Below are positions 13,845 through 25,898 of a stretch of 64,000 bases of DNA, in pieces. Location: assembly GCA_027627225.1 (NCBI GenBank), contig CM051029.1, positions 3,815,604 through 3,879,603 on the forward strand, given 5' to 3'. Source of the DNA: Congeria kusceri. Taxonomy: Eukaryota; Mollusca; Bivalvia; Myida; Dreissenidae. Position 1 is the first letter of the stretch. Each line of letters opens with the position of its first letter. The position numbers and the translations under genes are program-made. The notes beneath the pieces were generated by a model. It made no database searches, was not told the DNA's origin, and worked only from the letters and a program-made list of their open reading frames with translations.

Positions 13845-16800
13845 GAACAAAAACAAACCAAACGTACTCGCACAAATTCAACGCAGACATGTGGTAGGGA
13901 CAAAGTAAGCTAAGAAGGACAGATGAATGTGGTCGCGACAAGGTTAAAATACAGCATAAGTAAATATACAATATAAGAGCATAAACATTTTCCAATATTG
14001 GTATATATACGTAATATCTCGTATCATTGGCAGAGTATTAAAATTTCCCTAGCAATAAGGCTAACGAGTGCTTTGGATTTTTCGGGTTTCGAAAATGATT
14101 TTAATTGTCGCTGAAATCAAACTTCCAAAGCTGAGTTTCATCTAAAATAAATGGTGAAGTCGTCAAACTGACATAACGTCAACCATGGACTGGAGTAAGT
14201 CCAGAGACTGGTTTTACAAATTGACAATAGTACATCATAACAACATCAAGGCTTAAATAATGTAATGATATACACTGTATGTTGTACAATCATCTATCCA
14301 TATTGTGTCTTACTTCAACACATAGGGTAAGCAACACTGTATACATTTAAATGACAATTAAGAGTTATGAAGACCAGAATAGACATGGCAAACTAATTCA
14401 TATATTTAATTATTTTGTAAGTTATTTTTAAAAAAAATGAAATATTGACACAATTGCTACAGTAATTGATATAACCTCACTTAAACTGTATATGCAATAG
14501 TGTCCTGGTACATAACTATCGTTCATAATGTATTTGACTGTTTAGTTAAAGCAGTATTGATAGATTTAGACTAAAACTCATTACAAGCAGACACCTCACA
14601 TACTTGTTGACATGATTAGGCATGGGCCAGAAGAAACAGTTGTTAGGATGTTGTTTTTATTATATAGAGTTTGCTTTTTTCACAGTCGGATGTTTTCTAG
14701 AAAGAATTACATTAAAAATAAAAAGAAAGATAAACGTGTTATAAACTTTATCAGTGTATTAAGAGGGAACAAACTCGTCGAAACTTAACAGCTCCCTGCG
14801 TATTCTTTATTTAAACTAATATCACTAAGTGCAAAATGTATTGTACTTCGATTGCTTCCCTTGATTACTGTGTGTGTTCTGTGTAAAGTGACAAACAGTA
14901 TAACACGGGTCTGTCGCTTATCAGAGCAATACAACTATTAGATAAAATACGCGTAATAGTTTTCAAGGTTTATAATATATGGGGGTTGTGATTTACATTA
15001 TTGACACAAGGGCATTAAATTCGGAATAAATTAAATAATAACTGTTTTGTCTGTAATTAAATTTCTAAGTCTTCCTTGTAGCAAAACAACAAGAACAAAA
15101 ATGTGGTAATAATACAAATAATACATAATTTGCACGTAATCCATACTGACCCTTTTTGCATTACATTTTCTTTTTAGATCATATTGCCACCGCATGTGTA
15201 AGCTTCCGATAATGCATGTTATGAGGAACACCGTTATTTTCAAAGTGATATTTCGACGGAACGGCTTTAAGTGAAATAAAATAAGATTAATGACATACTG
15301 TACACAAATATAAGTACTACATGTAATGTTAAGAAAATGGTATCATCAAAATGTAGCAACTTCCTTTTTGTGACCACATATGATCCCCACTTGCACTGAT
15401 CAATATTCATATACACGCATCCTACATAACCTTTTTAAGACCGTTGCCCGAACAACACATTTTTGGCTTTATAATCAATGCTCCGAAAATGTCATCTTTA
15501 CGAGTTTATTTTTACAACGTTTATATGTGTAGGACTGGACGTGACAAGTACGATGTTGTACTAGCAGAACATAGCATGTCTTTTAATATCAGCCATCAAA
15601 TTATACATTTTTGTTTCAGATATTACAACTATGGAATTGTTCCAGCATGATAACGCAATACTTCATGTTCCACCCACGTATCTGAAACGTACAATTTACA
15701 TGAACATCCCCCAACAATATACTTTCTTCGAAAAACCGGTGTCCTCTTCAGAAACATCCCCCAACAATATACTTTCTTCAAACAGGCAGTGCCGTCTTTA
15801 GAAACTATTTATAATAGAACCCAAATTGCATTTGCTAATGTTTCAAAAGAACACCTTTCAAGATTAATGTGAGTATGAAAGAACTGCTCTGTCTAGTGAT
15901 AGCGCCATGTTGATAACTTGATAACTTGATCTGCAGGTTTGATTAACAGGACACAAAATCACTTTTCCAATCTGGGTTATGTTTTTACTGCTTTAAGAGT
16001 TTATGATCTAAAGCGATTAAAACAATGATGATCTAGACGTCTATGAATACATGAAAGCATTGCTAAACATAGCGGTATTTGTCTAGCAAACTGTTTGACT
16101 TCATAAACATATCGTATAACATATGCAAATAAAGCCATCATTTCTAAATAAGACATGTTTATGCGAGTGCACTTACTTTAATTTTGATTAGACTCTGAAA
16201 AAAAACCCAGCATTCCAAAATAGACACTATGTTACCATATGTCGTACCATAGATTGCGAACTTTGGATACATGTCTATAACACTCCTCAGCAGTTCAAGT
16301 ATCATTATACATGGATACAAAATAGCAAAATATAAGGTTTACATCACTTAATGGTACTCGAGTTTGAATTTTAAAACAGTTATTTATAGTTCAGATAGAC
16401 GATTTATACATACTCCCATGTTCAGATTATGTAACATTAAACATTAGACATTAAAGACCTGAACATTGCAAATTGTTAATGTTTGCAATCACTTTATCAC
16501 GAGGTTTAATGCATAAACTCTGCTTAAATTGTCTGAACAACTTCGTTCGAATACTAATTTGGAGAATTACGAATCACACAATGAACGCTAAATATTTCAT
16601 GATTCTACATCATTATGTTTGACACATTAATTTGCCAATAACGGATATTCATACTCATCGAAGACAATTGTGTTGTCTTAACTACCTTAAATCCGTAAGC
16701 AAATAGTTATCTTATCAAGCGAACATTTTTTTCCCGATAGCAATGTATGTCCTTGTATTATACAGCGTTAACATATACGTAATTATACTAAGAAATTATA

Positions 16801-17050
16801 ATTTGTGGCGATATCTAATTAATATCATTTCCTGACTTCTTAAATTTCTATGTGTTTTTGAAAGAGCGTATATTTAAGTCAGGCTGCATTGGGACGATAT
16901 TACGTAACAACGTTTCACAACTAAGCAGAAGTATCGTTGCAAGCATGCGTCCGATTACTTATACACTATCGAAACTGCTACTTGTCTTGACGATTGAATT
17001 AATTAGAAAACTTGTATGCTTATTAAAGGTGGAGTGGGTATGCGAGATTT
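13845..17050. other. Intergenic, AT-rich
   Basis: No gene recognised. It contains a 50-bp tandem duplication at 15703-15802. Everything else is short open frames without family resemblance. Confidence 0.5.
15703..15802. repeat. 50-bp direct duplication
   Basis: Two copies starting aacatcccccaacaatatac at 15703 and 15753, with a few differences in the second half. Confidence 0.85.
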
Positions 17051-17212
17051 ATTAACATTAATCTTGACGACATCGACGAGCTTTCCAGCGCTGCGCAGGC
17101 CGCCATTTCTAATATTCACACTGACACATTCAGGGATTGTTTCTTATACTCGTGTGTTGAGCGTATTAAAGTGTGCGTCATGTTTAATGGAGAGAACTTT
17201 GAACAAGATTAA
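17051..17212 (+). mobile_element. Mariner-like transposase C-terminal relic
   Basis: An open 53-codon stretch INLDDIDELSSAAQAAISNI, then HTDTFRDCFLYSCVERIKVC, then VMFNGENFEQD and a stop. The pattern 'DIDEL...AI.NI....F......R...CV..NG..FE' is the end of Tc1/mariner-type transposases. The catalytic part is missing. Nearby GC is raised relative to the surroundings. The exact superfamily is uncertain. Confidence 0.45.
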
Positions 17213-18273
17213 TAGCCCACCATCGTCTGAGTCGCCATAAGGTATTTTGTTGACGTCGACGACAAAAAGCTTTGGGCCAGATAGTTCATAGTGACGTTAC
17301 TATGGTGACTGCGGTGTTTTATTTGATACGTGATTGTAATGAAAATGTGTAAATATACTTGTAATAAATTGTAAATATACTTGTAATAAATGTTCTCATC
17401 AAATGAATGACAATTTTACTTTGTCTATTTGACTCGCATACCAGTTTTCAAATATCTCTGCAGTTGCAATTAGATATATTGAAAGTCCAACGCATTTTGA
17501 AACAAACTACAAGTAAGTAGCTCATTATAATTCACCACATGTATAAGCTGACTGCAAACAGGCACAGTCTTATAATAAAATGCGTTCCCATAAACACTAA
17601 AGTCAATGACATTCCATTGATAATATTACTCATTCTATGGTTTATATTGTTTAAGTTTTTTTTAATTAATTAAGCAGATGAGCAAACGGGGGAAAACATC
17701 AACATCTAAAAATGCTCATGTCAACAGAAATTATATATCTTTGTTCCAATTCGATTGACGATATACGATGTACATGATGATCCATGTAAATGTGTGTTTA
17801 ATTTATTTAGACAGTTCTTTTAGATTCAAATATAGTCATCCTATTTCAGCAATGAAAGTTACTGTTTGAAAGCAACACGGAGTACTACCGATATATGCGT
17901 GCTACATGTGTGTGTCACTGTTCTTTAGATCGGTTCTAAACATCAATGAAAACAAGGAAATCAAACCAAATTCAACTTAATGATTTAATTTATTTGACCC
18001 TTTCTTTAATACTATTTGTGTTTATTGATTGCATATTGTGTTTTACAAAAAAAAGACGATAACTATTGCGAAATACAAGGTTATTAGCTAAACAAATAGG
18101 AAATTACCTGTGCATAATTGTACATTATACGATCCGATAATAAACTATTGCAGACAAAACAAAGTGCCCTTGTCTCATTAAGTAACAGTTATTCTTCAGA
18201 AAATCACTTTTAATCTTTAAGATGACACTTGTTAACAAACATAAAAGCAGACTCGTAAGATGTATTATTTGTA
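17213..18273. other. 3' flank of gene A, paralogous to the 3' flank of gene B
   Basis: Patches such as ctaaacatcaatg, gaaaccaaattc-like and ttgcgaaatacaaggttatt at about 17935-18090 match the region 44270-44415 in the same order. The duplication that made A and B therefore included non-coding 3' sequence. A 21-bp repeat, gtaaatatacttgtaataaa, is doubled at about 17349-17391. Confidence 0.55.
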
Positions 18274-18328
18274 TTATGTATTCGGGTTTGATATACTTCC
18301 ATCTGTGTTTGAGGCATCGTTGTTTCTT
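18274..18328 (-). CDS. Gene A last coding exon (tail)
   Basis: Acceptor gcattcag. In phase with the preceding exon it reads PRNNDASNTDGSISNPNT and stops at 18274-18276. A second frame reads ETTMPQTQMEVYQTR then IHNTNNTSYESAF and stops at about 18210. That frame resembles the YQT...YE layout of the previous exon and could be the ancestral one. The equivalent gene B exon starts at 45135. Which frame is used depends on a 1-nt length difference in the exon before. Confidence 0.4.
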
Positions 18329-18536
18329 CTGAATGCACCCATTTTAATATCATAATTAGATGTTATTGGATGACTAGCACACTGATGTGATTAATGACCT
18401 ATTTTTTGTAGTTACCATTGACAACGGTTTATTTTAATAAAGTGATTAAAAACACACAAGTTATAATATTTGCATTTGTTCAAATAATGTATATGATATA
18501 TCAACGTGCACATTATTTTTATAAACATTGACTTAC

Positions 18537-18609
18537 GGTTCTCTAACAAGATCTTCGTACTGGTCAGTCGAGTTGGTATGCGTTTGGTATGTGTTGGATT
18601 CGTTTTGCC
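18537..18609 (-). CDS. Gene A cytoplasmic tail exon with QYEDL
   Basis: A 73-bp exon (gttag acceptor, GAACC|GTAAGT donor) encoding QNESNTYQTHTNSTDQYEDL then VRE. YEDL is a YxxL-type phosphotyrosine or endocytic motif. The gene B counterpart at 45341-45412 is one base shorter. Phase 1 at the start fits the TM exon at 18942-19052. Confidence 0.7.
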
Positions 18610-18941
18610 CTAACATAAATGATGTCACAATGCTATTATTAATAGAAATAAGTATCAGCCTAAGTAAGTTTTATATTTAATATGTTATGTATGTTAAAGG
18701 TTGTGATGTTCTTATTTTAATTTGAGAATTCATTAGCAGCCAGTTTCGAGATCAAGTACGAATTACACACATACACTTGTTCAATAATCTGTTAAAAATT
18801 ATATCTCCTAAACTCGTCCTGCGACCCCAAAAATAACTAATTACATCTACTACAATGTAAACCATAAACAAATATATGAAATGAGCATGTACATGTATAT
18901 GCAAAGGTTATACAGCGCAATACAATGCAACACATATTTAC

Positions 18942-19052
18942 CATGTGATATATGTCTCCAGAGCAGGATGGACACAGCAATCATGATGACAACAACCCCC
19001 AAGATGCCGCCTACTACACAACCCACAACTGACGTTTCAGGGCTACTCTCAA
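18942..19052 (-). CDS. Gene A transmembrane exon
   Basis: A 111-bp phase 1-1 exon encoding ESSPETSVVGCVVGG, then ILGVVVIMIAVSILLW, then RHISHG: a short extracellular stalk, a roughly 23-residue hydrophobic segment and a basic stop-transfer stretch. Type I single-pass topology. It is a close paralogue of 45794-45901. Confidence 0.8.
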
Positions 19053-19175
19053 CTGAAATCAAATATTTAATATATACATTATACGACAATGGAACCATAT
19101 AATTGTTTTTACTTATCTTTGCTAATATCAAGTTTAATAGGTTATATTTAATACCGAAGTGAGTAAACACTATAC

Positions 19176-19472
19176 CTGTGTCAACTAATGTTGTTTCCCT
19201 TATTTCTTTAGTCCACCATGATTTGCCTATTTTATTTTCTGCCAGCATTTTGATTTGGTAAGTCGTACCAGGTTTTAATCCCTCAATAGCCCACGTATAG
19301 CTTATAACAGAGCCTGCTACGTATATATCTCTCCAGATTTCAATATCGACTTCTTTGTATAAAATAGTGAAGTTCTGATCCAGGCCGCCATTAAATCCAG
19401 GAACCCATGTAATAGCAATGTCCGTTTTTCCTACTCGGTCAATAATCAAGTCATTCGGTACATGTGGTTTGG
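19176..19472 (-). CDS. Gene A fibronectin type III exon
   Basis: A 297-bp phase 1-1 exon from tattttag to ACAG|GTATAG. It encodes a whole FN3 domain: KPHVPNDLIIDRVGKTDIAI, TWVPGFNGGLDQNFTILY (B-strand Trp), then KEVDIEIWRDI, and GLKPGTTYQIKMLAENKIG with the Tyr and LKPGT turn typical of FN3. One domain next to the membrane after Ig domains is the arrangement of neural-type cell adhesion molecules. Gene B lacks this exon. Confidence 0.85.
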
Positions 19473-19634
19473 CTAAAATATTTGTACTCGTATAATAAAT
19501 AAAACATAAGTATACACATAGGCGATTATAATTTGAATCAACTAACTTTATCAATACTTAACTCTAGTAAAGTGTTACTATGTGGTAAGTCACAACATAC
19601 TTAAAAAAATATCAACGTTGTAATAGATGCGTAC

Positions 19635-19854
19635 ACAGTGCGTGTACGGTAAACACTTCCGCTACTGAACCCAATGCGTTGGAAACGTTTGCCATATATT
19701 CCGCATAATCTCCGAGCTGCACACGGATAATCATCAGTTGTGTCTGCATATTGTCATCAGAGGTATTAATCAGAACGTTGTTGGAGTCACTGGACACATC
19801 TTTCCATCCAACATCTACACGTTTGTACCAACTGACGTCTGAAGAGTAATCCAA
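19635..19854 (-). pseudogene. Gene A truncated Ig exon
   Basis: The C-terminal two thirds of an Ig domain: DYSSDVSWYKRVDVGWKDV (core Trp), LINTSDDNMQTQLM and VQLGDYAEYMANVSNALGS, with donor CTGT|GTACGC. It aligns with gene B exon 8 (47260-47574), which keeps the missing first third. Homology ends at about 19855, so gene A is cut off at its 5' end and no further Ig exons or signal peptide are visible to the right. A cryptic acceptor (attactcttcag) could still splice into it. Confidence 0.7.
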
Positions 19855-22800
19855 ATATATGTGTTATTTTAGTAATTATCCACTTTGTGATCAGTTTAGA
19901 ATACCTCAAAAATCAAAAGATGATTAGTTTTATCTTATGAAATATATTTATGTATGTTTGTCTCACAGCTACAAAATGGCCGCTCTCGGAGCTGATCTAT
20001 TCTAGACTGAGTGCGCATAAATCAAGCCTGACAGCGAAATCATAAAAATGCAGTTAAATATAATGACTTATTTTAAATGCGTTACATATTGACACATATA
20101 AAATGGGTAAAATAAGTAGTTTGCCCATACAGTTTGCAAACAAATAGATAATATCATGAAGATGTGAACACGTTTCAGTTTTCCTTCCCTTCATAATTTG
20201 TCATACTGTGTTAATAAAAATCATTGTTGATTTTATATTAAATTGAAACAATGTGTTTTCGTGTCCAACTATTAAATATACATGTATGATATTGAACATG
20301 TGTGTAGAGAAGACATTTTAGATAAATTGAAATATAACATTACCAATTATACAAGTTAGGCCGTTACAAAAATGCTAATTTGCAGGGAAAATTAACAAGT
20401 GAAATAGACATTTCAAGATCATGTCCTCAGAAAGCACATACATTAACTAAAAACTTTTGCAAACTTGTTAAAATAATAGGACTACAAATCCTTGTAAATA
20501 CAGATTGGTTGCTTTATAATTTACACTTTAAGAACATTAACATTGTACATGTACATCATTGAATTGAACAACGAACATTTACTCTGGAATATTCGCTTAT
20601 GCTGAGCGTAAGATAAGAATGCCCCTAGGTGTATTATTTGTAGCTGAGCATATAACCGTAAGTTTACTTTAAGTTCATCAAACACTGTGGCGATCAACTA
20701 AATTAACATCGTTCCGTCAAACATGTATTATAGTTAATCCTATAATCAGCACCACCAGTATCATTAACAACAAGAACAACAACACCAATACAAAAAAACA
20801 CATTGAAATTTAGTATTGCAAATAAATTTAGATAAAGCTCAGTGATATGTCATAGTGAGGTTTTAGAATGAACATTACAACAATAATGAGAATGACCAAA
20901 TATATATTTTTTACACTGACAACAAAACGTGACGTCATATAAATTACGGTTACTTTCTTCGTATTATGTCTATTTTTGTTTTGCAATTTGTTAGCAGTCA
21001 GTGAGCATTAACACTGAAATATAACAAAATAAACAATTCTTTCAAATAAAACAGTCAATTTGAAAGGAAAAAAAACGATATATAACGGACTTTACTGAAA
21101 GTAGCCATATTCACCCGAATAAACTACGACGAATGCCGACATCAACCGACATAAAAAATAACGCGATGAATTATTAGGGATACTATATTTTAACTATATT
21201 TATATGATATTAGATATTTTACGTACACTACTTTATATAGGCCGTATACAATGGCTCCTAAAATATTCTAAACATGCTTTAACTAAATGCTATGTTCAAT
21301 TACGATTTGGAATTTTTAAGGGGAGTCACTGGTGAAAATGAAAATAACAAGGCTTTCACAAAATCATTATTTTTTATGTTTAATAATATGTTTTTGATCA
21401 TTTGAAACAAAGAAAAATATATGTCAATGAGTTAGCTTTTATGTAATGTTCATTTTTAATAACATACCATAAAAGACTTGAAAAATCAGAGAATTATCGG
21501 AAAACTGTGTATGGAATAACCAGAAAAGACATTTTTCTACAAAACTGGTAGATATTGACTATAGTTTTAAATAATCATAAGTTATGATCCTAGTCAATGT
21601 TAAAAAACCCTGAAACTGTACTTAATAAAACCAATTTAACAATATTTCTAATCGGAAAGTCAAAAAGGGGGTGGAAACAAGAAATTGAAAAAAACAATAG
21701 CATTATATGAAATCACTGTGACAGAAATTATTTACATAAATAATAAAAAAAAAGGATTTTGTCACTGACTGCTTTGTTTTAGAGCATCATATGTTTATGA
21801 AATAAAAAGGAAAAAAACTAGGGTTCAATGTTCATATAAGAGCGCCAGCAAATAAAATCTCTTTCAACACCCATTACTTTATAACAGAAAATACATTATT
21901 ATGTATTATGAACTTTGCTAATACATATCATGACTGTTTTAAATGTATATTGTACTTTAAACTTATAAAGTTTATCCAAAGATCTGCAGTCTATGTCATT
22001 ACAAATGTGTCTCAATTTAAAAGTATTTCAACAATGCCAAAAATGTGTCTGTGAAATATTGTTCATTTTCCCCACCCACTGCCTAAGTATAGTTAACTTG
22101 AACAATCTTTATTCTAAACATGTTAAACTTACCAACACATAAACACATGGTATGTTCAGATAAGAATACAATATTTAACAAAACTGCAAATAATCCACTA
22201 TTTTCAAACATACATGTAAACATGTTTCCATGGCAACAATTTTCTCATATGAAAATTACATGCATGCATGCAGTCGAATTATGATTTTTAACATGAAGAT
22301 AGCATTTATTCCAATTTGGAAAGTGTTACAGAGTCTAAATGGGTTTCTTATTTTGAATGAAAGGCAAAATACCAAATATAATATACTTTAAGTCTTGTGT
22401 AACGTAAGTATGTTTAACTTGAATATGTTTAACAATATTGCACTTGTTTTAGGCATTATGCCATACATTCATTAACGATGTATGTCATATCATAACAACA
22501 ACGTGATATTTAGAAAAATAATTTCAATTCATATGATGATACAAAAAATACAATTTTCATTGTTACGAATTTGGTTATTCCAACGTCAGCTTGTCTGCGT
22601 GCACATAATAGCTAGTTTAATTTACCCCACCCACTAAGTAATAGCATATAATTTCATTCTAAGTTAACAAATTACAATATAAATATCTACATAATAATCA
22701 TGTTGAGTCGTATGGACGCACCAACAGGTACTTTTATTGCGTAGTTCTTTTTGATCACCAGTACAAACGCACGAGAGCTATTGTTTTCAACAGAATATGA

Positions 22801-23433
22801 AAAAAAACAACAGTGTTTACAATCTGCCATCTTGTATTTTACCCATGCAAAAAACAAACAAACACATATTTCGCACACACAGCCTACATGGTTTATGCAC
22901 AACTATATGATTTAGATATAAAGTAAATTCTAAGCTAACACAGTAATGCACAACTAAAAGAAATACAACTTCTGACAGCAAATTGCATAACGGCCATTCC
23001 GGAAAAAAAGGTTATGGTGGGCGGAACGCCAGTCCAAAAATGGTGTACCACCAACTCAACTTTATTTTTTTTCAAGTCATATATATTTCATTTTATTCCC
23101 TCTATCACCCCCACCCAACTAATTTTAATATATCGGCATTCGACCCCCTCATCACCTTTTAGCTTGGAACAACACTAAATGTATCCAAATTATGTTTGCA
23201 ACCGAAATTTACAAATAGATTCAATGATCCTTGAACTTTTAGTTACTCTCACTTTTCCGCTGACCGTTTCCCCAAATGCAATATTTTTGTGTATACGCAT
23301 CATATCACAATTACTGTAAACTAGTAGGACAGTGTTATTAGTATAAAAGATCATAAGCTGGTGATGACACATTTGATTTGGCATACTAATATGTACTATT
23401 GTTATTGAACTGATTTTTTGTATAAATAACTGC
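19855..23433. other. AT-rich, no gene recognised
   Basis: Only short open frames, including a Cys-rich one at 22687-22902 on the minus strand that I cannot assign. No Ig exon upstream of gene A was found here. Confidence 0.5.
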
Positions 23434-24857
23434 ATGGAAAACCTTGCAGATTTTAATTGCAGTCGTCGCTTCTTCGCTGCATATGTGGTTTTCATGGCTC
23501 TCTTTCTTGCAGACTGTATGTCACGCAATATCTTTCTTCGTTTTGTGTACTCCCCTGGCGACAAACCAACCTTCTCATATAATAACTATGATACAGACTT
23601 ACTGATGTTAAAAATATTTCACTGGAAATTATATGTGAACAATATGAGAATTATGTAATTTTATTATATTACATATTACAATGTATATTTTGAAACAAAC
23701 AAGAGCTGTTAGAGGACAGCGCGCTCGAATATTCGAAGTATGTCCATTAATTATTATGTAAAAAGTGTGCAAAACTCTGTCAAAATACAAAACAGAGTTA
23801 TGGGTAATGCTGCCACTGAAACTATAGTGGACGACAAAGGTCAGTTCCAAGTTTCAAGTGAATAACATGTAGTTTTGAAGGTACACAAATGTGGAATATA
23901 AACTTTAACCAGAAAATCTATGAGATATAGGATCATAACTCTGTCAAAAGACAAAACAGAGTTATTGGTAATGTTGCCCCTTATTCCAGAGTTGATGACA
24001 AAGGTTACTTCCAAGTTTCAAGTGAATAACGATTAACTGTTGCACGAAATGAACTCAAAATCAAAACATTGTATGAACTATAAACACAAACAAAGAATAT
24101 AAATATTTAAGGGACTGATGAATTGGTTTGTATGGAGTTATTGTCCTAGTTGAAAGGGTATTATGTCCGGTTTTAAAAATTGAGATTGGCGATATTGTCT
24201 GACCTCAAAAAGTGTCAAATGTCTGACTATGTAATTTTTGAGGAAGATGATTATGTGTCTCTTATAGAAGCCTATAATTATGTAACAACAATTAAAAAAC
24301 TTGTGTGTTGGATTATTTATCCCGAAGTAATTTAAAACAACCAACATAACTTGAATAACACATAGAAACATAATTGTAAACACTGTAAACATTTCACAGT
24401 TTCCTTACATTTAAAAGGTATGTATGACCTCTGTTATTTTGAGCCACTGTTGCAGCAACTCTGTAATTCAGATTCCCAGAACCAGACAAGTGCATGGACT
24501 TGGGTGACTTCGATGCAACCATCTTATTAATAGACTCAGTGGCTTGTGAACTTCTAAGTGTAGACAGCTTGACAATATGCCTTCTGTAAGAACCTATTAT
24601 TCTTTCCAAATCTGTTTTCAGTAGACTATACTTTAATGGTTTGCCAAATGGTAGATGTTTGTATTTGCTTGACTTGTTTTGCAATAATATACACCAATTT
24701 CCACACAATCAGAATGATCTCCAAATGGATGTTTACAAATTGCTGACAATGCCTTGTCTAAGCCAACTGCATTTCCCTTAATTTGTGACACAGCATAATT
24801 ATGCTGAATACAGCATTTATCGTCAGTGCGTGTTGGTTCATTAGTTGTATCTGCCAA
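23434..24857 (-). mobile_element. Mutator-like transposase relic
   Basis: Minus-strand pieces in order: DDKCCIQHNYAVSQIKGNAV and LDKALSAICKHPFGDHSDC (24633-24857), then LPFGKPLKYSLLKTDLERII and SSQATESINKMVASKSPKS with NYRVAATVAQNNRGHTY (24394-24708, shifted frame), then GLSPGEYTKRRKILRDIQ and AAKKRRLQLKSAR (23434-23570). The HxFGDHSxC, ANESxN-like, SKxPKS, NYRV and LSPGxYT...KKRRLQLK series is what I recall of the 'Mutator-like transposase domain' proteins of invertebrates. A frameshift near 24650-24710 and an 820-bp gap break it. The gap starts TTTAAAT|GTAAGG, so it may be an intron. Confidence 0.5.
23695..24050. repeat. Bivalve-type repeat inside the transposase gap
   Basis: Begins aaacaagagctgttagagga and carries two related copies of 'caaaacagagttat.ggtaatg.tgcc...gacaaaggt.a.ttccaagtttcaagtgaataac' at about 23785-23865 and 23945-24030. 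It is a dispersed non-autonomous element or SINE-like repeat, family not assigned. Confidence 0.6.
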
Positions 24858-25622
24858 GCGGATTAAGAGGAGATGTTATTTGAATGAAAATGTTGAATGA
24901 AAACGGAGGTCGCACGACGCACGACAGACCGGTCACAAAAACTCGTCATTAATGCTTTGTGCTACGGTAAGCTAAAAACGTATACGTGTATAAATTGTTT
25001 TTACAGACATAATTGTGTATTATATATATTGTTTAATCAGTGATTGAATTGTTTTGTAATTATATTTTCCGTTCAAAGATGGGTATAGCCACACACCAAT
25101 GAGGATACCTACTCGGAGGTCAGGTGTGTTGCTTACCTCAATGCACATGTTTCTCTCACTAATTAAAAAAAAAAAAGCAGCATATTCATGTTTGACATGA
25201 CGATATATGAACAAGTTGCCCATAAATGAAACATTGTATTAATGGTGGTGCGTTGGCTTAGAGCTGAAATATTGCAGGGTCGAAAAAGGTGACTGCTTAA
25301 CGTTAATCACACAAACACTTACATATATGTATGGATTAAACATTCAATCGTTTAAATAATTATTATGTTCGGCTATGTATTAGAGCTTTCCAAAAGAAGG
25401 TACTTTAACGATATAATTTAGGATATACGCTACTGTTTCCCAATACACTACACCGATTCACAAGACGGGCAAGTTTATGTGCGTAAGAATTGCAATTATA
25501 CGTGCGTTTTATATAAATACTTGACTTGATGGCCCCAGTTGATGAAACTACAAAAGTACAAACACGAGGAAATGCATATACCCGTATGGTAATAGTTTAA
25601 ATAAACGCCTAAAATAAATAAC
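24858..25622. other. No gene recognised
   Basis: AT-rich. The TM and tail exons of gene H would be expected on the minus strand here but I could not identify them. Confidence 0.4.
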
Positions 25623-25898
25623 CTTCATTAATAGTAATAAAGCAAGGCCAAATATTTCCGTAATTAGATGTGGACAACGGTTTAAAGGTAAAACTATGAC
25701 TTCCATATCCACAAGTGCAGTACGAAAAATCGGTTGGTAAATTTCCTGGACAAAAAAGGCAACCTCCATTGCTATCAAATAATGTGTAATTACGCCACCA
25801 CGTAGCCACTTGATTATTTGCATGACCTCACATCAGTTTCAACGCCTGGTTTTCCGTGACCCTACTCGACTTTGCAGATAACGTAGGAGTTCGACCAC
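25623..25898 (-). pseudogene. Gene H Ig-like exon, stop at the B-strand Cys
   Basis: A 276-bp phase 1-1 exon from gtaaaatag to GAAG|GTTATT. It reads GRTPTLSAKSSRVTENQA and LKLM, then a TGA stop (25828-25830), then GHANNQVATWWRNYTLF, CLFCPGNLPTDFSYCTCGYG, and NYGNIWPCFITINEG. WW is the Ig core Trp, and C-T-C...W-P-C matches the C-x-C...W-x-C signature of the D and B1 domains. The TGA replaces the canonical disulphide Cys, a single-base change from TGT or TGC. Neighbouring exons were not identified. Probably a pseudogene exon. Confidence 0.65.

Noticed and set aside
22687..22902. Cys-rich minus-strand frame
   Set aside because: No Ig spacing, no splice borders and no family resemblance.
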